From NCBI RefSeq assembly GCF_009176305.1, contig NZ_BLAJ01000002.1, positions 682,001-746,000 of the forward strand: a stretch of 64,000 bases of DNA, written 5' to 3'. The translations under genes and the position numbers were made by a program. The notes beneath the pieces were generated by a model. That model saw only the letters and a list, made by a program, of their open reading frames with translations. It ran no database searches and had not been told where the DNA came from. The stretch comes from Martinezella dioscoreae (GTDB lineage Bacteria; Pseudomonadota; Alphaproteobacteria; Rhizobiales; Rhizobiaceae). Positions 51,752 to 59,687 of the stretch are shown here, piece by piece (the first letter of the stretch is position 1; each line of letters opens with the position of its first letter).

Positions 51752-52099
51752 ATGGAACTTGCTCTGCTTGCCCACGCCCTTGCCTGGATCGTGCTCGGTC
51801 TGATCGCCGTGACGACGGTCGTTCCGGTCGGGACGAAGTATCCGTTCATGGCGATGGCGAGTATCGACAGCGTCATCCCGTTCGGCCTTCTGGGGTTTCT
51901 GTTTGTCATGGCTTACCCGGAAGACCGCCGCATCATTGCTCTTGTGTGCATATTGGTTGCAGCTGCAAGCGAGTCGCTCGCGCTCATCCTGCCGCAGAAG
52001 TGCCTCAGGATCGAGCGCGCGATCTTGAAAGTGCTTGCCACGGTTTCGGGCCTGCTTTTGGGCGCATTATTTATGGAGTACATGCTGCAGGTATCGTAA
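51752..52099 (+). CDS. Small membrane protein, VanZ-like
   Basis: A 115-residue protein with three to four hydrophobic spans (about 5-25, 35-57, 62-80 and 92-112). SIDSVIPFGLLGFLFVMAYPEDRR followed by spans resembles short VanZ-family proteins common in rhizobia. No ribosome-binding site stands out, and the 137 bases upstream show nothing else. It sits alone between an Lrp gene and a converging HutC gene. Function is unknown. Confidence 0.6.
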   Translation: MELALLAHALAWIVLGLIAVTTVVPVGTKYPFMAMASIDSVIPFGLLGFLFVMAYPEDRRIIALVCILVAAASESLALILPQKCLRIERAILKVLATVSGLLLGALFMEYMLQVS

Positions 52100-52187
52100 T
52101 TTGCCGACAGCACCCAGCCCATTCGACCCCTCCTGCATCCTTTGCGCTTTCCCAAAGCGAACGAATGCTCATATCTTCCATATACAA

Positions 52188-52943
52188 CTAACGATCAGAC
52201 GGTTTGCCGCTTTGGCTCTCCAGCCGATAGCGGTGTCCCGGATAAACCAGCCGCGCTGTGGAGACAATGCCGCGCGCCGACCATGTGCGCCTCCAGATCG
52301 TCAGGCAGGGTTCGGTCTTCAGGATCGTCAGCAGCTTGCATTCCCAGGCTTGCGGCATGACGGCTTCGACGACATGTTCCGATCCGCTGAGCGGGGCAAC
52401 GGCCGAGAGATAGGCGTTCGGCGTCATGTCGGTAAAATCCTGCTGCAGATAGTCGGGTGCGGCGTCCGGATGGACATGCCGGTCCTCGATCTGCACGGGC
52501 ACGCCGTTCTCGCTATGCACGATCAGCGAATGGAAAACCGGCGATCCGATGTCGAGTTCCAACGCGTCGGCAATGTCGGGCGATGCGGCTTCCCGGGCGA
52601 GAACGACTACGCTTGCCTGATGGGAATGGCCGCGTTCGGCGATCTCCTCGGCGATGTTGCGGACCTCGAACAGGGCGGAGGCGCCCTTGCGCTCGGCGAC
52701 GAAGGAGCCGACGCCCTGGATGCGAACGAGCTCGCCTTCATTGGCCAGTTCCCGCAGCGCACGATTGGCCGTCATTTTGCTGACGCCAAGTTCGACCACC
52801 AATTCGTTTTCGGAGGGAACGCGATATTTGGGCGGCCACTCGCCACTATGAATGCGGTCGAGTATCATCTGCTTGACGCCGGCATAGAGGGGCGCGGCGT
52901 CATTTTCCGCCAGTTCGCGTTTCATCTCGCCGGAACGTTTCAT
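52188..52943 (-). CDS. HutC-type GntR regulator
   Basis: A 251-residue GntR/HutC protein. The winged helix (about 18-85) has YAGVKQMILDRIHSGEW, VPSENELVVELGVSKMTANRAL and RIQGVGSFVA; the C-terminal UTRA domain (about 95-240) has FEVRNIAEEIAERGH, PVQIEDRHVHPDAAPDYL and TIWRRTWSARGIVSTARLVYPG. HutC proteins normally respond to urocanate and repress histidine catabolism. Here the neighbours are an amino-acid ABC transporter, an aberrant ammonia-lyase-family protein and a flavoprotein oxidase, so a related but different ligand is likely. AAAGGGAATAGG precedes ATG 52943. Confidence 0.9.
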   Translation of the reverse strand: MKRSGEMKRELAENDAAPLYAGVKQMILDRIHSGEWPPKYRVPSENELVVELGVSKMTANRALRELANEGELVRIQGVGSFVAERKGASALFEVRNIAEEIAERGHSHQASVVVLAREAASPDIADALELDIGSPVFHSLIVHSENGVPVQIEDRHVHPDAAPDYLQQDFTDMTPNAYLSAVAPLSGSEHVVEAVMPQAWECKLLTILKTEPCLTIWRRTWSARGIVSTARLVYPGHRYRLESQSGKPSDR

Positions 52944-53010
52944 TGCCTATTCCCTTTGCACAGAGTGAATCTGCCTCGAAAACAACTTTCCCACTTGCAT
53001 ATCATAAATT

Positions 53011-53036
53011 ATCACATATGGTACCCTATACAACCT
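53011..53036. promoter_or_regulatory. AT-rich divergent promoter with a quasi-palindrome
   Basis: The gap between the HutC gene and the ABC operon holds an AT-rich core, ATATGGTACCCTATACAA, with GGTACC (53020-53025) at its centre and partly symmetric flanks. HutC-type operators are often TGTATA-like dyads, and CTATACAA resembles one half. This is a weak candidate only. Confidence 0.3.
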
Positions 53037-53136
53037 CGCAATCAATCCTAAAAATTAATTGGGAAAGCGGGCAAGCCGGCGAAGATCGGTAGGAAATGCT
53101 GCAAGGCTTATTTCAACCTCAGAGGAGCTCTACACG

Positions 53137-53976
53137 ATGAGATTCAGTGCAATTCTCTTGTCAGGCGTCGTGGCTGCCGCCGCTTTTGCCGCGCCGGCCT
53201 TCGCCAAGGACTGGAAGACGGCAACGATTACCTTGGAAGGTGCCTACGCGCCGTGGAACATGACGAACGCCGACGGTACGCTCGGCGGCTTCGAGCCGGA
53301 GCTTGCCAAGGTTCTGTGCGAACGCGCCAAGATCGATTGCAAGCTCGTCGCTTCCGACTGGGATGGCATGATCCCGGCGCTGAACGCCGGCAAGTTCGAC
53401 GTCATCATGGATGCTCTGTCGATCACCGACGAGCGCAAGCAGGTCATCGGCTTCACCATTCCTTATGCTGCAACGCCTGCCGCTTTTGCGACCGCCAAGG
53501 ACAGCCCGCTTGCCAATGCTGCCGGCACCGGCACCACGATCAAGATGACCCCCGGCCAGACCGGCGTTAAGGAAATCGACGTGTTGAAGGAAGCCTTCAA
53601 GGGCAAGACCATCGGCATCCAGGCCGCAACCGTCTATGCCAAGTTCGTCTATGACAATTTCGGCTCGATCGCCACGATCCGCGAATACAAGACCGGCGCC
53701 GACCGCGATCTCGACCTGCAGAACGGCCGCATCGATCTCGGCTTCGACGATGCCGTCTACTTCGCGAACGCTTTTGCCAGCGCGAATGATTCGCTCGCCT
53801 TCACCGGCCCGGAAATCGCCGGTTCCATCTGGGGCGAAGGCGAAGGCCTTGGCATCCGCAAGGCGGATACCGACCTGCGCGACAAGTTCAATGAGGCGAT
53901 CAAGTCCGCGCTTGCCGACGGTACCATCAAGACCCTGTCGATGAAGTGGTTCAAGGTCGACGTCAGCCCGAATTGA
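53137..53976 (+). CDS. Polar amino acid ABC transporter binding protein
   Basis: A 279-residue periplasmic protein with a Sec signal (AAAAFAAPAFA-K, cleavage near residue 23). The family-3 solute-binding fold shows as LEGAYAPWNMTNADGTLGGFEPEL, DWDGMIPALNAGKFDVIMDAL, ERKQVIGFTIPYA and LGIRKADTDLRDKFNEAI. The DxD-type ligand pocket is that of the lysine/arginine/ornithine/histidine/octopine group. AGAGGAGC lies before ATG 53137. It is the first gene of the transporter operon, separated from the permeases by a hairpin. Confidence 0.9.
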   Translation: MRFSAILLSGVVAAAAFAAPAFAKDWKTATITLEGAYAPWNMTNADGTLGGFEPELAKVLCERAKIDCKLVASDWDGMIPALNAGKFDVIMDALSITDERKQVIGFTIPYAATPAAFATAKDSPLANAAGTGTTIKMTPGQTGVKEIDVLKEAFKGKTIGIQAATVYAKFVYDNFGSIATIREYKTGADRDLDLQNGRIDLGFDDAVYFANAFASANDSLAFTGPEIAGSIWGEGEGLGIRKADTDLRDKFNEAIKSALADGTIKTLSMKWFKVDVSPN

Positions 53977-54003
53977 TGAGTACGTCTTTGGGCCGTTATC
54001 ATC

Positions 54004-54029
54004 GGTCTCCGGCTTTGCGGCCGGAGACC
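54004..54029 (+). other. Hairpin between binding-protein and permease genes
   Basis: GGTCTCCGG (54004-54012) and CCGGAGACC (54021-54029) form a perfect 9-bp stem with an 8-base loop and no U-run. It likely stabilises the upstream message so that binding protein exceeds permease. Confidence 0.55.
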
Positions 54030-54076
54030 CTATGGTATCCTGACGCCTGAAACTGCCACGGACAGGGATTGGATCT

Positions 54077-54802
54077 ATGGCAAGCTTGCAATTGCTGGGC
54101 TTCGGCTCGAACGGGTGGGGCGCGCTGCTGCTTGTTGCCGCCTTGATGACGCTGGCCGTGACGGCGACCGCCTTGGCCATCGGCGCCGTCCTCGGCGCGG
54201 CCATTGCCTTCGCGAAGCTCTCGGGAAGCATGGTGTTGAAGACGCTCGGCAATATCTACACTACCGTTTTCCGCGGTGTGCCCGAACTTCTGATTATCTA
54301 TCTGATCTATTTCGGCGGGTCGTCGGCGGTAACCTCCATCGGCAAATGGCTTGGCTATGAAGGCTTTCTCGGCCTGCCATCCTTTGCCGCCGGTGCTCTC
54401 GCTGTCGGCATCATTTCCGGCGCTTATCAGGCAGAGGTTTTCCGTGGAGCCTATCTCGCCATTTCCAAGGGCGAGCTTGAGGCGGCGTCCGCGATCGGCA
54501 TGCATCGCGGTTTGCGCCTGCGCCGGATCATCATTCCGCAGGTCTTCCGCTTCGCCATTCCCGGGCTCGGCAATGTCTGGCAGCTCAGCCTCAAGGATTC
54601 CGCTTTGATCTCGGTCACCGGCCTTGCGGAATTGATGCGCACCAGTCAGGTGGCTGCCGGTTCCACCCGCCAGTATTTCCTCTTCTTCATAGCCGGCGGC
54701 ATTCTCTATTTGGTCCTGACCAGCCTATCGGATCGCATCTTCAACAAGGCCGAACGACGCGCCAATCGCAGCATGCCGGCTGCGACGATCGGCCAGGCTT
54801 GA
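54077..54802 (+). CDS. Polar amino acid ABC transporter permease (HisQ type)
   Basis: A 241-residue inner-membrane permease with five hydrophobic spans. The ATPase-contact EAA loop is GELEAASAIGMHRGLRLRRI; VFRGVPELLIIYLIYFGG and the late LKDSALISVTGLAELMR are typical of the histidine/octopine subgroup. It pairs with the next permease to form a heterodimeric channel. Confidence 0.9.
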   Translation: MASLQLLGFGSNGWGALLLVAALMTLAVTATALAIGAVLGAAIAFAKLSGSMVLKTLGNIYTTVFRGVPELLIIYLIYFGGSSAVTSIGKWLGYEGFLGLPSFAAGALAVGIISGAYQAEVFRGAYLAISKGELEAASAIGMHRGLRLRRIIIPQVFRFAIPGLGNVWQLSLKDSALISVTGLAELMRTSQVAAGSTRQYFLFFIAGGILYLVLTSLSDRIFNKAERRANRSMPAATIGQA

Positions 54803-54812
54803 GGAGGACGGT

Positions 54813-55517
54813 ATGGATTTCGATTTCCTTTCGAGCACGATGGTCACACTGCTGAAGGCAGTGCCAATGACGCTGCTGCTGTTCTTCCTGTCGATCTTCT
54901 TTGGCGGCATTCTGGCGCTTGTCATCGTCGCCATGCGCGTCAGCGGCAATCCGATTCTCTCCGGTTTTGCCAAGGGCTATATTTTCGTGTTCCGCGGCTC
55001 GCCGCTGCTGATCCAGATGTTCCTGGTCTTCTACGGCTTGGCGCAATTCTCGATCATCCGCTACTCCTTCCTCTGGCCCTTCCTGCGCGAGCCGGTCGTC
55101 TGCGCGATCCTGTCGCTGGCGCTTTGCACCGCCGGCTATTCGGCCGAGATCTTTCGCGGCGGCATCCGTGCCGTTTCGCCGAAGGAGATCGAAGCGGCGC
55201 GTTCGATCGGCATGTCCGGCTTCCTGCTGGTGCGTCGCATCATCGCGCCGATCGCCTTCCGGCATGCGCTCCCGGCCTATTCAACCGAAATCGTGCTGAT
55301 GATGAAGTCGACCGCGCTCGCGAGCCTCGTCACGGTCTGGGAGGTCACGGGCGTTGCGCAGCGGCTGATCTCGCAAACCTACCGCACGATGGAGGTCTTC
55401 ATCTGCGCGGCGATCATCTACCTCGTGCTGAATTTCATCATTCTGCAGGCCATGGCCCTGCTGGAATATTCTCTGTCCCGCCATCGCCGTGCGATCCCGC
55501 CGGCGCTGAAGGCTTAA
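54813..55517 (+). CDS. Polar amino acid ABC transporter permease (HisM type)
   Basis: A 234-residue permease with about five spans. [20 protein letters not shown] and the EAA loop [20 protein letters not shown] are clear, and [17 protein letters not shown] follows. It starts 10 bases after the HisQ-type gene, with GAGGAGG upstream, and completes the membrane part of the transporter. Confidence 0.9.
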   Translation: MDFDFLSSTMVTLLKAVPMTLLLFFLSIFFGGILALVIVAMRVSGNPILSGFAKGYIFVFRGSPLLIQMFLVFYGLAQFSIIRYSFLWPFLREPVVCAILSLALCTAGYSAEIFRGGIRAVSPKEIEAARSIGMSGFLLVRRIIAPIAFRHALPAYSTEIVLMMKSTALASLVTVWEVTGVAQRLISQTYRTMEVFICAAIIYLVLNFIILQAMALLEYSLSRHRRAIPPALKA

Positions 55518-55539
55518 AGCTTACTGGAGCAGGCAAATC

Positions 55540-56316
55540 ATGCCAGGTGTCACCCGACTTTCCGTCCGCAACATCCGCAAGAGCTTCGGTACTCACGAGG
55601 TCTTGCGCGGCATTTCCCTCGATGCACAGGATGGCGATGTGATTTCGCTGCTGGGCGCTTCCGGCTCGGGCAAATCGACCTTCCTTCGCTGCATCAACCT
55701 CCTCGAAATCGCCACGGATGGCGAGATCTGGGTGGATGGCGAGCAGATCCGCATGGTCCACAAGAATGGCAAGAGCTATCCGGCGAGCCATAAGCAGGTG
55801 GATCATATCCGCTCCGAACTCGGCATGGTCTTCCAGAGCTTCAATCTCTGGTCCCATATGACGATCCTGCAGAATGTGATCGAAGGTCCGGTTCATGTCC
55901 TGAAGCGTCCCCGCGCAGAATGCATCGCCGAGGCGGAAGTGCTGCTGGAAAAGGTCGGTATTGCCGACAAGCGCCATGCCTATCCCGCGCATCTCTCCGG
56001 CGGGCAGCAGCAGCGTGCGGCGATTGCCCGCGCGCTTGCCATGAAGCCGAAGCTCATGCTGTTCGACGAGCCGACTTCGGCGCTCGATCCCGAGCTTGTC
56101 GGCGAAGTGCTGCGCGTCATGCGCTCGCTTGCCGAAGAAGGCACGACGATGCTGGTCGTCACCCACGAGATGAGCTTTGCCCGCAACGTCTCCAACCGCG
56201 TCGTCTTCATGAAGGAAGGCCTCGTCGAAAGCACCGGCACGCCGGACGAGATGTTCGGCAGCGGCGCCTCGCCGGCCTTCCGTCAATTCATCGGCCATTT
56301 CGGAAATGGGCAATGA
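55540..56316 (+). CDS. Polar amino acid ABC transporter ATPase (HisP type)
   Basis: A 258-residue ATPase: Walker [11 protein letters not shown]-loop [13 protein letters not shown], signature [15 protein letters not shown], Walker [16 protein letters not shown] and switch His in VTHEMSFA. The insert [20 protein letters not shown] is typical of the HisP/OccP group. Its stop overlaps the start of the ammonia-lyase-family gene (ATGA, 56313-56316), so uptake and metabolism are translationally linked. Confidence 0.93.
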   Translation: MPGVTRLSVRNIRKSFGTHEVLRGISLDAQDGDVISLLGASGSGKSTFLRCINLLEIATDGEIWVDGEQIRMVHKNGKSYPASHKQVDHIRSELGMVFQSFNLWSHMTILQNVIEGPVHVLKRPRAECIAEAEVLLEKVGIADKRHAYPAHLSGGQQQRAAIARALAMKPKLMLFDEPTSALDPELVGEVLRVMRSLAEEGTTMLVVTHEMSFARNVSNRVVFMKEGLVESTGTPDEMFGSGASPAFRQFIGHFGNGQ

Positions 56317-57818
56317 CCGTCATCGTCGATAAGTCGCTATCCTGGCGCGACGTCGCTCGTGTTGGCGGCGGCGAGCCGCTGACCCTGTCCGACAAAGCCT
56401 GGAAGCGCGTTGAGCAGGCAAGCCGCATCGTCGAGCGTATCGTCGAAACGGGCGTGCGCGCCTATGGCGTCAACACCGGCGTCGGCGCGCTCTCCGATAC
56501 GGTGGTCGATCGCGATTCCCAGAGCCGGCTCTCGCGCAACATCATCTTGAGCCATGCCTGCGGTGTCGGTCCGCTTCTGCCGGCGCGCGAGGTGCGCTCG
56601 ATCATTGCGGCGCAGATCGCCAATTTCGCCCATGGCTATTCCGGTGTGCGGCCCGAGATCGTCACGCATCTGGCTGCGTTTCTCGGATATGACTGCATTC
56701 CGGAAGTCCCGTCCAAAGGCTCTGCCGGCTATCTCACACACAATGCCCACATCGCTCTCGTTCTGATCGGCGAGGGCAGAGCTGTCGTGAAGGGCAAGCT
56801 GATGAGTGGTGCAGAGGCGCTCGCAGCGATCGGTCTGCCTCCCCTGGTACTGGGTGCCAAGGAGGGTTTGAGCCTCGTCAACGGCACGGCATGCGCCACG
56901 GGATTGTCGGCGCTTGCAGTCTCGCGTGCCGAACGCCTGCTCGATTGGGCCGATGCCATCGCCGCGCTGACCTTGGAAGCCGTAGGCTGCCAGATGGCAG
57001 CTTTCGAGGGAAATGTGCTTGCGCTGCGTCCATCGGCCGGGATCGCCAAGGTCGGGCGCAGGCTTCGCAGCCGCTTGAATGGCAGTGGCCTTGTCGCTGC
57101 TGCCCTTGGGCGGCGGACGCAGGATGCTCTGAGTCTGAGATCGGTACCTCATGCCCATGGCGCAGCCTGGGATGTCTTCGAGCAGACGGCGCGCATTGTC
57201 GATCAGGAACTGGCTTCGGTCACCGATAATCCGGCCGTTTCGGGTACGCCGGAGGAGCCGATCGTCTCGTCCGAAGCCCATGCCGTTGCCCCCGCCCTCG
57301 GCCAGGCGGCTGATAGTCTGGCGATCGCGATCGCCCAAATTGCCGCGATGAGCGAGCGGCGGACGGATCGTCTCGTCAATCCCCTGGTCAGCGGCCTGCC
57401 GCCGTTCCTTGCGGGCGACGCCGGCAGCCATTCCGGCTTCATGATCGCGCAATACACGGCTGCCGCGCTGAGCAACGACAACCGGCGTCTCGCCGCGCCC
57501 GCATCGCTTGACGGCGGACTGACCTCCGGCCTGCAGGAGGATTTTCTGGCCCATCCGACAGCGGCGGCCAACAAGCTGCTCGCGATCCTCGATAACGCGG
57601 AATACATCCTGGCGATCGAACTGATGGCGGCGGCCCAGGCGCATGATTTTCTTACCTCGCACGGGACGCGGGCGCCGGGAACCGAGCGTATCTACGCGGC
57701 CGCCCGTTCTTGCGTGCCCATCTATGGCGATGACCGTCCGCTGAATGCGGATATGGAAGCCTTGCGGGCCATGATCGCCAAGATCGCGCCACCTGCGGAA
57801 GATGAAACTGGAGCATGA
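56313..57818 (+). CDS. Histidine/phenylalanine ammonia-lyase family protein lacking the MIO triad
   Basis: A 501-residue protein with the all-alpha ammonia-lyase fold over its full length, similar in size to HutH. Conserved landmarks are present: Tyr51 in AYGVNTGVG, His81 in LSHACGVG, Asn190 in SLVNGTA and Arg276 in LSLR. The cofactor site is not: canonical KGSVGASGDLAPLAH is replaced by [12 protein letters not shown] (residues 135-146), so the Ala-Ser-Gly that cyclises to methylidene-imidazolone is absent and three residues are missing. The Tyr of QDPYSLR is Leu273, and the late catalytic Glu appears as Asp389. The start overlaps the ATPase stop, and a sarcosine-oxidase-like gene follows by 1 base. 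Classical ammonia-lyase chemistry is unlikely; the role is unknown. Confidence 0.8.
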   Translation: MTVIVDKSLSWRDVARVGGGEPLTLSDKAWKRVEQASRIVERIVETGVRAYGVNTGVGALSDTVVDRDSQSRLSRNIILSHACGVGPLLPAREVRSIIAAQIANFAHGYSGVRPEIVTHLAAFLGYDCIPEVPSKGSAGYLTHNAHIALVLIGEGRAVVKGKLMSGAEALAAIGLPPLVLGAKEGLSLVNGTACATGLSALAVSRAERLLDWADAIAALTLEAVGCQMAAFEGNVLALRPSAGIAKVGRRLRSRLNGSGLVAAALGRRTQDALSLRSVPHAHGAAWDVFEQTARIVDQELASVTDNPAVSGTPEEPIVSSEAHAVAPALGQAADSLAIAIAQIAAMSERRTDRLVNPLVSGLPPFLAGDAGSHSGFMIAQYTAAALSNDNRRLAAPASLDGGLTSGLQEDFLAHPTAAANKLLAILDNAEYILAIELMAAAQAHDFLTSHGTRAPGTERIYAAARSCVPIYGDDRPLNADMEALRAMIAKIAPPAEDETGA

Positions 57819-57819
57819 A

Positions 57820-58968
57820 ATGACTGCGGAATTCGACATTGCCGTCATTGGCCTCGGCGCAATGGGAAGTGCAGCCTTGTCTTTCGCCGCAGCGCGCGGT
57901 GCAAAGGCGATCGGGATCGAGGCACATTTTCCCGCCCATGCGCTCAGCTCCTCGCATGGCGACAGCCGCCTGATCCGCCTCGGCTACTTCGAAGATCCGT
58001 CCTATGTTCCGCTGCTGAAGCGTGCCTATCAAAACTGGCGCGCGCTGGAGGCGCGGCTGCGGGCCGAAATCCTGACCGTCACGGGTGTCCTGCAGATTGG
58101 CACGCCCGACAGCAAGATCGTCAGCGGCACGCGCGCCTCCTGTGACATGCATGGGTTGCCGTACGAAGTACTCGACCGTGACGCCATGAACCGTCGTTTT
58201 CCGGCTTTCGGGCTGGAAGAAGGAGAGATCGGCCTGCTCGACCCACAAGGCGGCTATGTCAGGCCTGAAGCGGCGATCATGGGCTATCTGAAGCTTGCCG
58301 CAGAAGATGGTGCCGTTTTGCATTTCGGCGAGCGCGTTGTCGTGATCGAGCCCGACGATACGGGCGTGACGGTCGTTTCCTCGACGGGACGATATCGCGC
58401 CCGCAAGGTGATCGTTGCAACAGGTGCATGGATTGCCGAACTCGTGCCGCAGCTGAAGGCGCACGCACAGCCGATCCGCCAGGTGGTGGCCTGGTATCAG
58501 CCGAGGGACGGCTTTGTTGCAGAGCCGCAGCGCATGCCATGCTTTCTGCGCGATGAGGGCGCGGAAGGCTCCTATTTCGGCTTCCCGGCGATCGGTATCG
58601 ATGGCGTGAAAATCGGCCGCCATGCGCATTTCCGCGAGCTGATCGATCCCGCCCTGCCCAACCCGCCGGTCAATGACACCGATACCGATCTGCTCGACAG
58701 CTTCGCCCGCAAGCGCTTGCCGAATGCCGCGTCATATCGCGTGCGGGCGACGACCTGCCGCTATACGATGCTGCCGAGCGAAGATTTTCTCATCGATAAA
58801 GTGCCTGGACAGCCGAATGTGGTGGTCTCGTCAGCCTGTTCCGGCCACGGCTTCAAGTTTACGAGCGTGGTCGGCGAGATTCTCGCCGATCTGGCGCTCC
58901 AAGGCGGCAGCGCGCTGGCGACTGCTCTGTTCTCCTTCGAAAAGCACTTTGGCGGCCAACCCGCTTAG
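57820..58968 (+). CDS. FAD-dependent N-methyl amino acid oxidase (monomeric sarcosine oxidase/SolA-like)
   Basis: A 382-residue flavoprotein. FDIAVIGLGAMGSAALSFAA is the dinucleotide-binding start, SSSHGDSRLIRLGYFEDPSYVPL is the sarcosine-oxidase-specific segment, and Cys313 in ATTCRYTMLPSEDF matches the Cys that binds FAD covalently in MSOX/SolA; SACSGHGFKF follows. Such enzymes oxidatively demethylate sarcosine, N-methyltryptophan, pipecolate or similar secondary amines, giving H2O2. ATG 57820 has GGAG 7 bases upstream and begins 1 base after the preceding stop; ATG 57802 is an alternative. Operon context implies that it acts on the imported amino acid or a product of it. Confidence 0.87.
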   Translation: MTAEFDIAVIGLGAMGSAALSFAAARGAKAIGIEAHFPAHALSSSHGDSRLIRLGYFEDPSYVPLLKRAYQNWRALEARLRAEILTVTGVLQIGTPDSKIVSGTRASCDMHGLPYEVLDRDAMNRRFPAFGLEEGEIGLLDPQGGYVRPEAAIMGYLKLAAEDGAVLHFGERVVVIEPDDTGVTVVSSTGRYRARKVIVATGAWIAELVPQLKAHAQPIRQVVAWYQPRDGFVAEPQRMPCFLRDEGAEGSYFGFPAIGIDGVKIGRHAHFRELIDPALPNPPVNDTDTDLLDSFARKRLPNAASYRVRATTCRYTMLPSEDFLIDKVPGQPNVVVSSACSGHGFKFTSVVGEILADLALQGGSALATALFSFEKHFGGQPA

Positions 58969-58988
58969 CCGCCAATTTCGCAGATGAC

Positions 58989-59483
58989 CTAGCCGATCGT
59001 CATGCGTCGCAGGACATCCGATTTGAAATAGAAGTGTTGAACAAACGCTCCGAATATGTGCAGTACGACAGCGATCCAAAGCAGCGTCTTGATCGGCCCA
59101 CCATGGACGAAGGCGGCTGTATCGATACCGAAATAGTAGGCTGCCATTCCCGATAGGGGCATTGCGAAGATCAGTGCATAAAGCAGGAAATGCGTGATGT
59201 TTGCGATGTAATGCAGAAATGCGGGCTGATTGTCGGGCAATGCTGGGACATCGGACACCAATCTCAGGCAAAGGCGCACGATAGCCAGCAGCAGGATCGC
59301 GATACCGGCATAGGCATGGATGTTGGCACTGGCGACATCGGCCGGTGTTGGCACCTGGCCATGCCGCACAAGACGCCGCCACGCGTTCATGCCATCGGGA
59401 AACAGGAGATTGAAAAAGATGAGAATGGCCATGAGCCAATGAAGAATGCGTTGCGGAGTAGAGTAGGTCGATCTGGCAGGCAT
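58989..59483 (-). CDS. Cytochrome b561
   Basis: A 164-residue, four-span di-heme b-type cytochrome. His in RILHWLMAILIF, NIHAYAGIAILLLAIVRL, ITHFLLYALIFAMPLSG and VVLHIFGAFVQHFYF supply the expected axial ligands. CybB-type proteins move electrons from ubiquinol, including to superoxide in E. coli. AAGGAGACCCG precedes the ATG, and a tandem dyad lies about 20 bases further upstream. It converges with the oxidase gene across 20 bases and has no evident tie to it. Confidence 0.88.
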   Translation of the reverse strand: MPARSTYSTPQRILHWLMAILIFFNLLFPDGMNAWRRLVRHGQVPTPADVASANIHAYAGIAILLLAIVRLCLRLVSDVPALPDNQPAFLHYIANITHFLLYALIFAMPLSGMAAYYFGIDTAAFVHGGPIKTLLWIAVVLHIFGAFVQHFYFKSDVLRRMTIG

Positions 59484-59504
59484 CGGGTCTCCTTAAATTG
59501 GAAT

Positions 59505-59539
59505 TGTTCTAAAGGTAGAACATGATTCTAACGAGAACC
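59505..59539. promoter_or_regulatory. Tandem dyad operator upstream of cytochrome b561
   Basis: TGTTCTA-aagg-TAGAACA (59505-59522) is a perfect 7-bp inverted repeat, immediately followed by a degenerate second copy TTCTA-acga-GAAC (59526-59538) at a 19-base period. It starts 21 bases upstream of the cytochrome start. The regulator is not identified; rhizobial LexA or iron/redox sites were considered and do not fit exactly. Confidence 0.5.
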
Positions 59540-59642
59540 TGAATGCGAGCCTTCCAGCGTACTTCGTTCGGCATCCTCATATCCTGGCGCATACCTGGCG
59601 GTATCCTGAGGGCGCCAGCCTTCGCGTCCGGCTAGGGAGGTG

Positions 59643-59669
59643 CCCGGAAGGCTGTTAAGCTCTTCCGGG
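59643..59669 (-). terminator. Hairpin downstream of aldehyde dehydrogenase
   Basis: CCCGGAAG (59643-59650) and CTTCCGGG (59662-59669) form a perfect 8-bp stem with an 11-base loop, 19 bases beyond the dehydrogenase stop on the minus strand. There is no U-run, so termination is only probable. Confidence 0.45.
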
Positions 59670-59687
59670 GCTCCGGGCTTCCTCACA

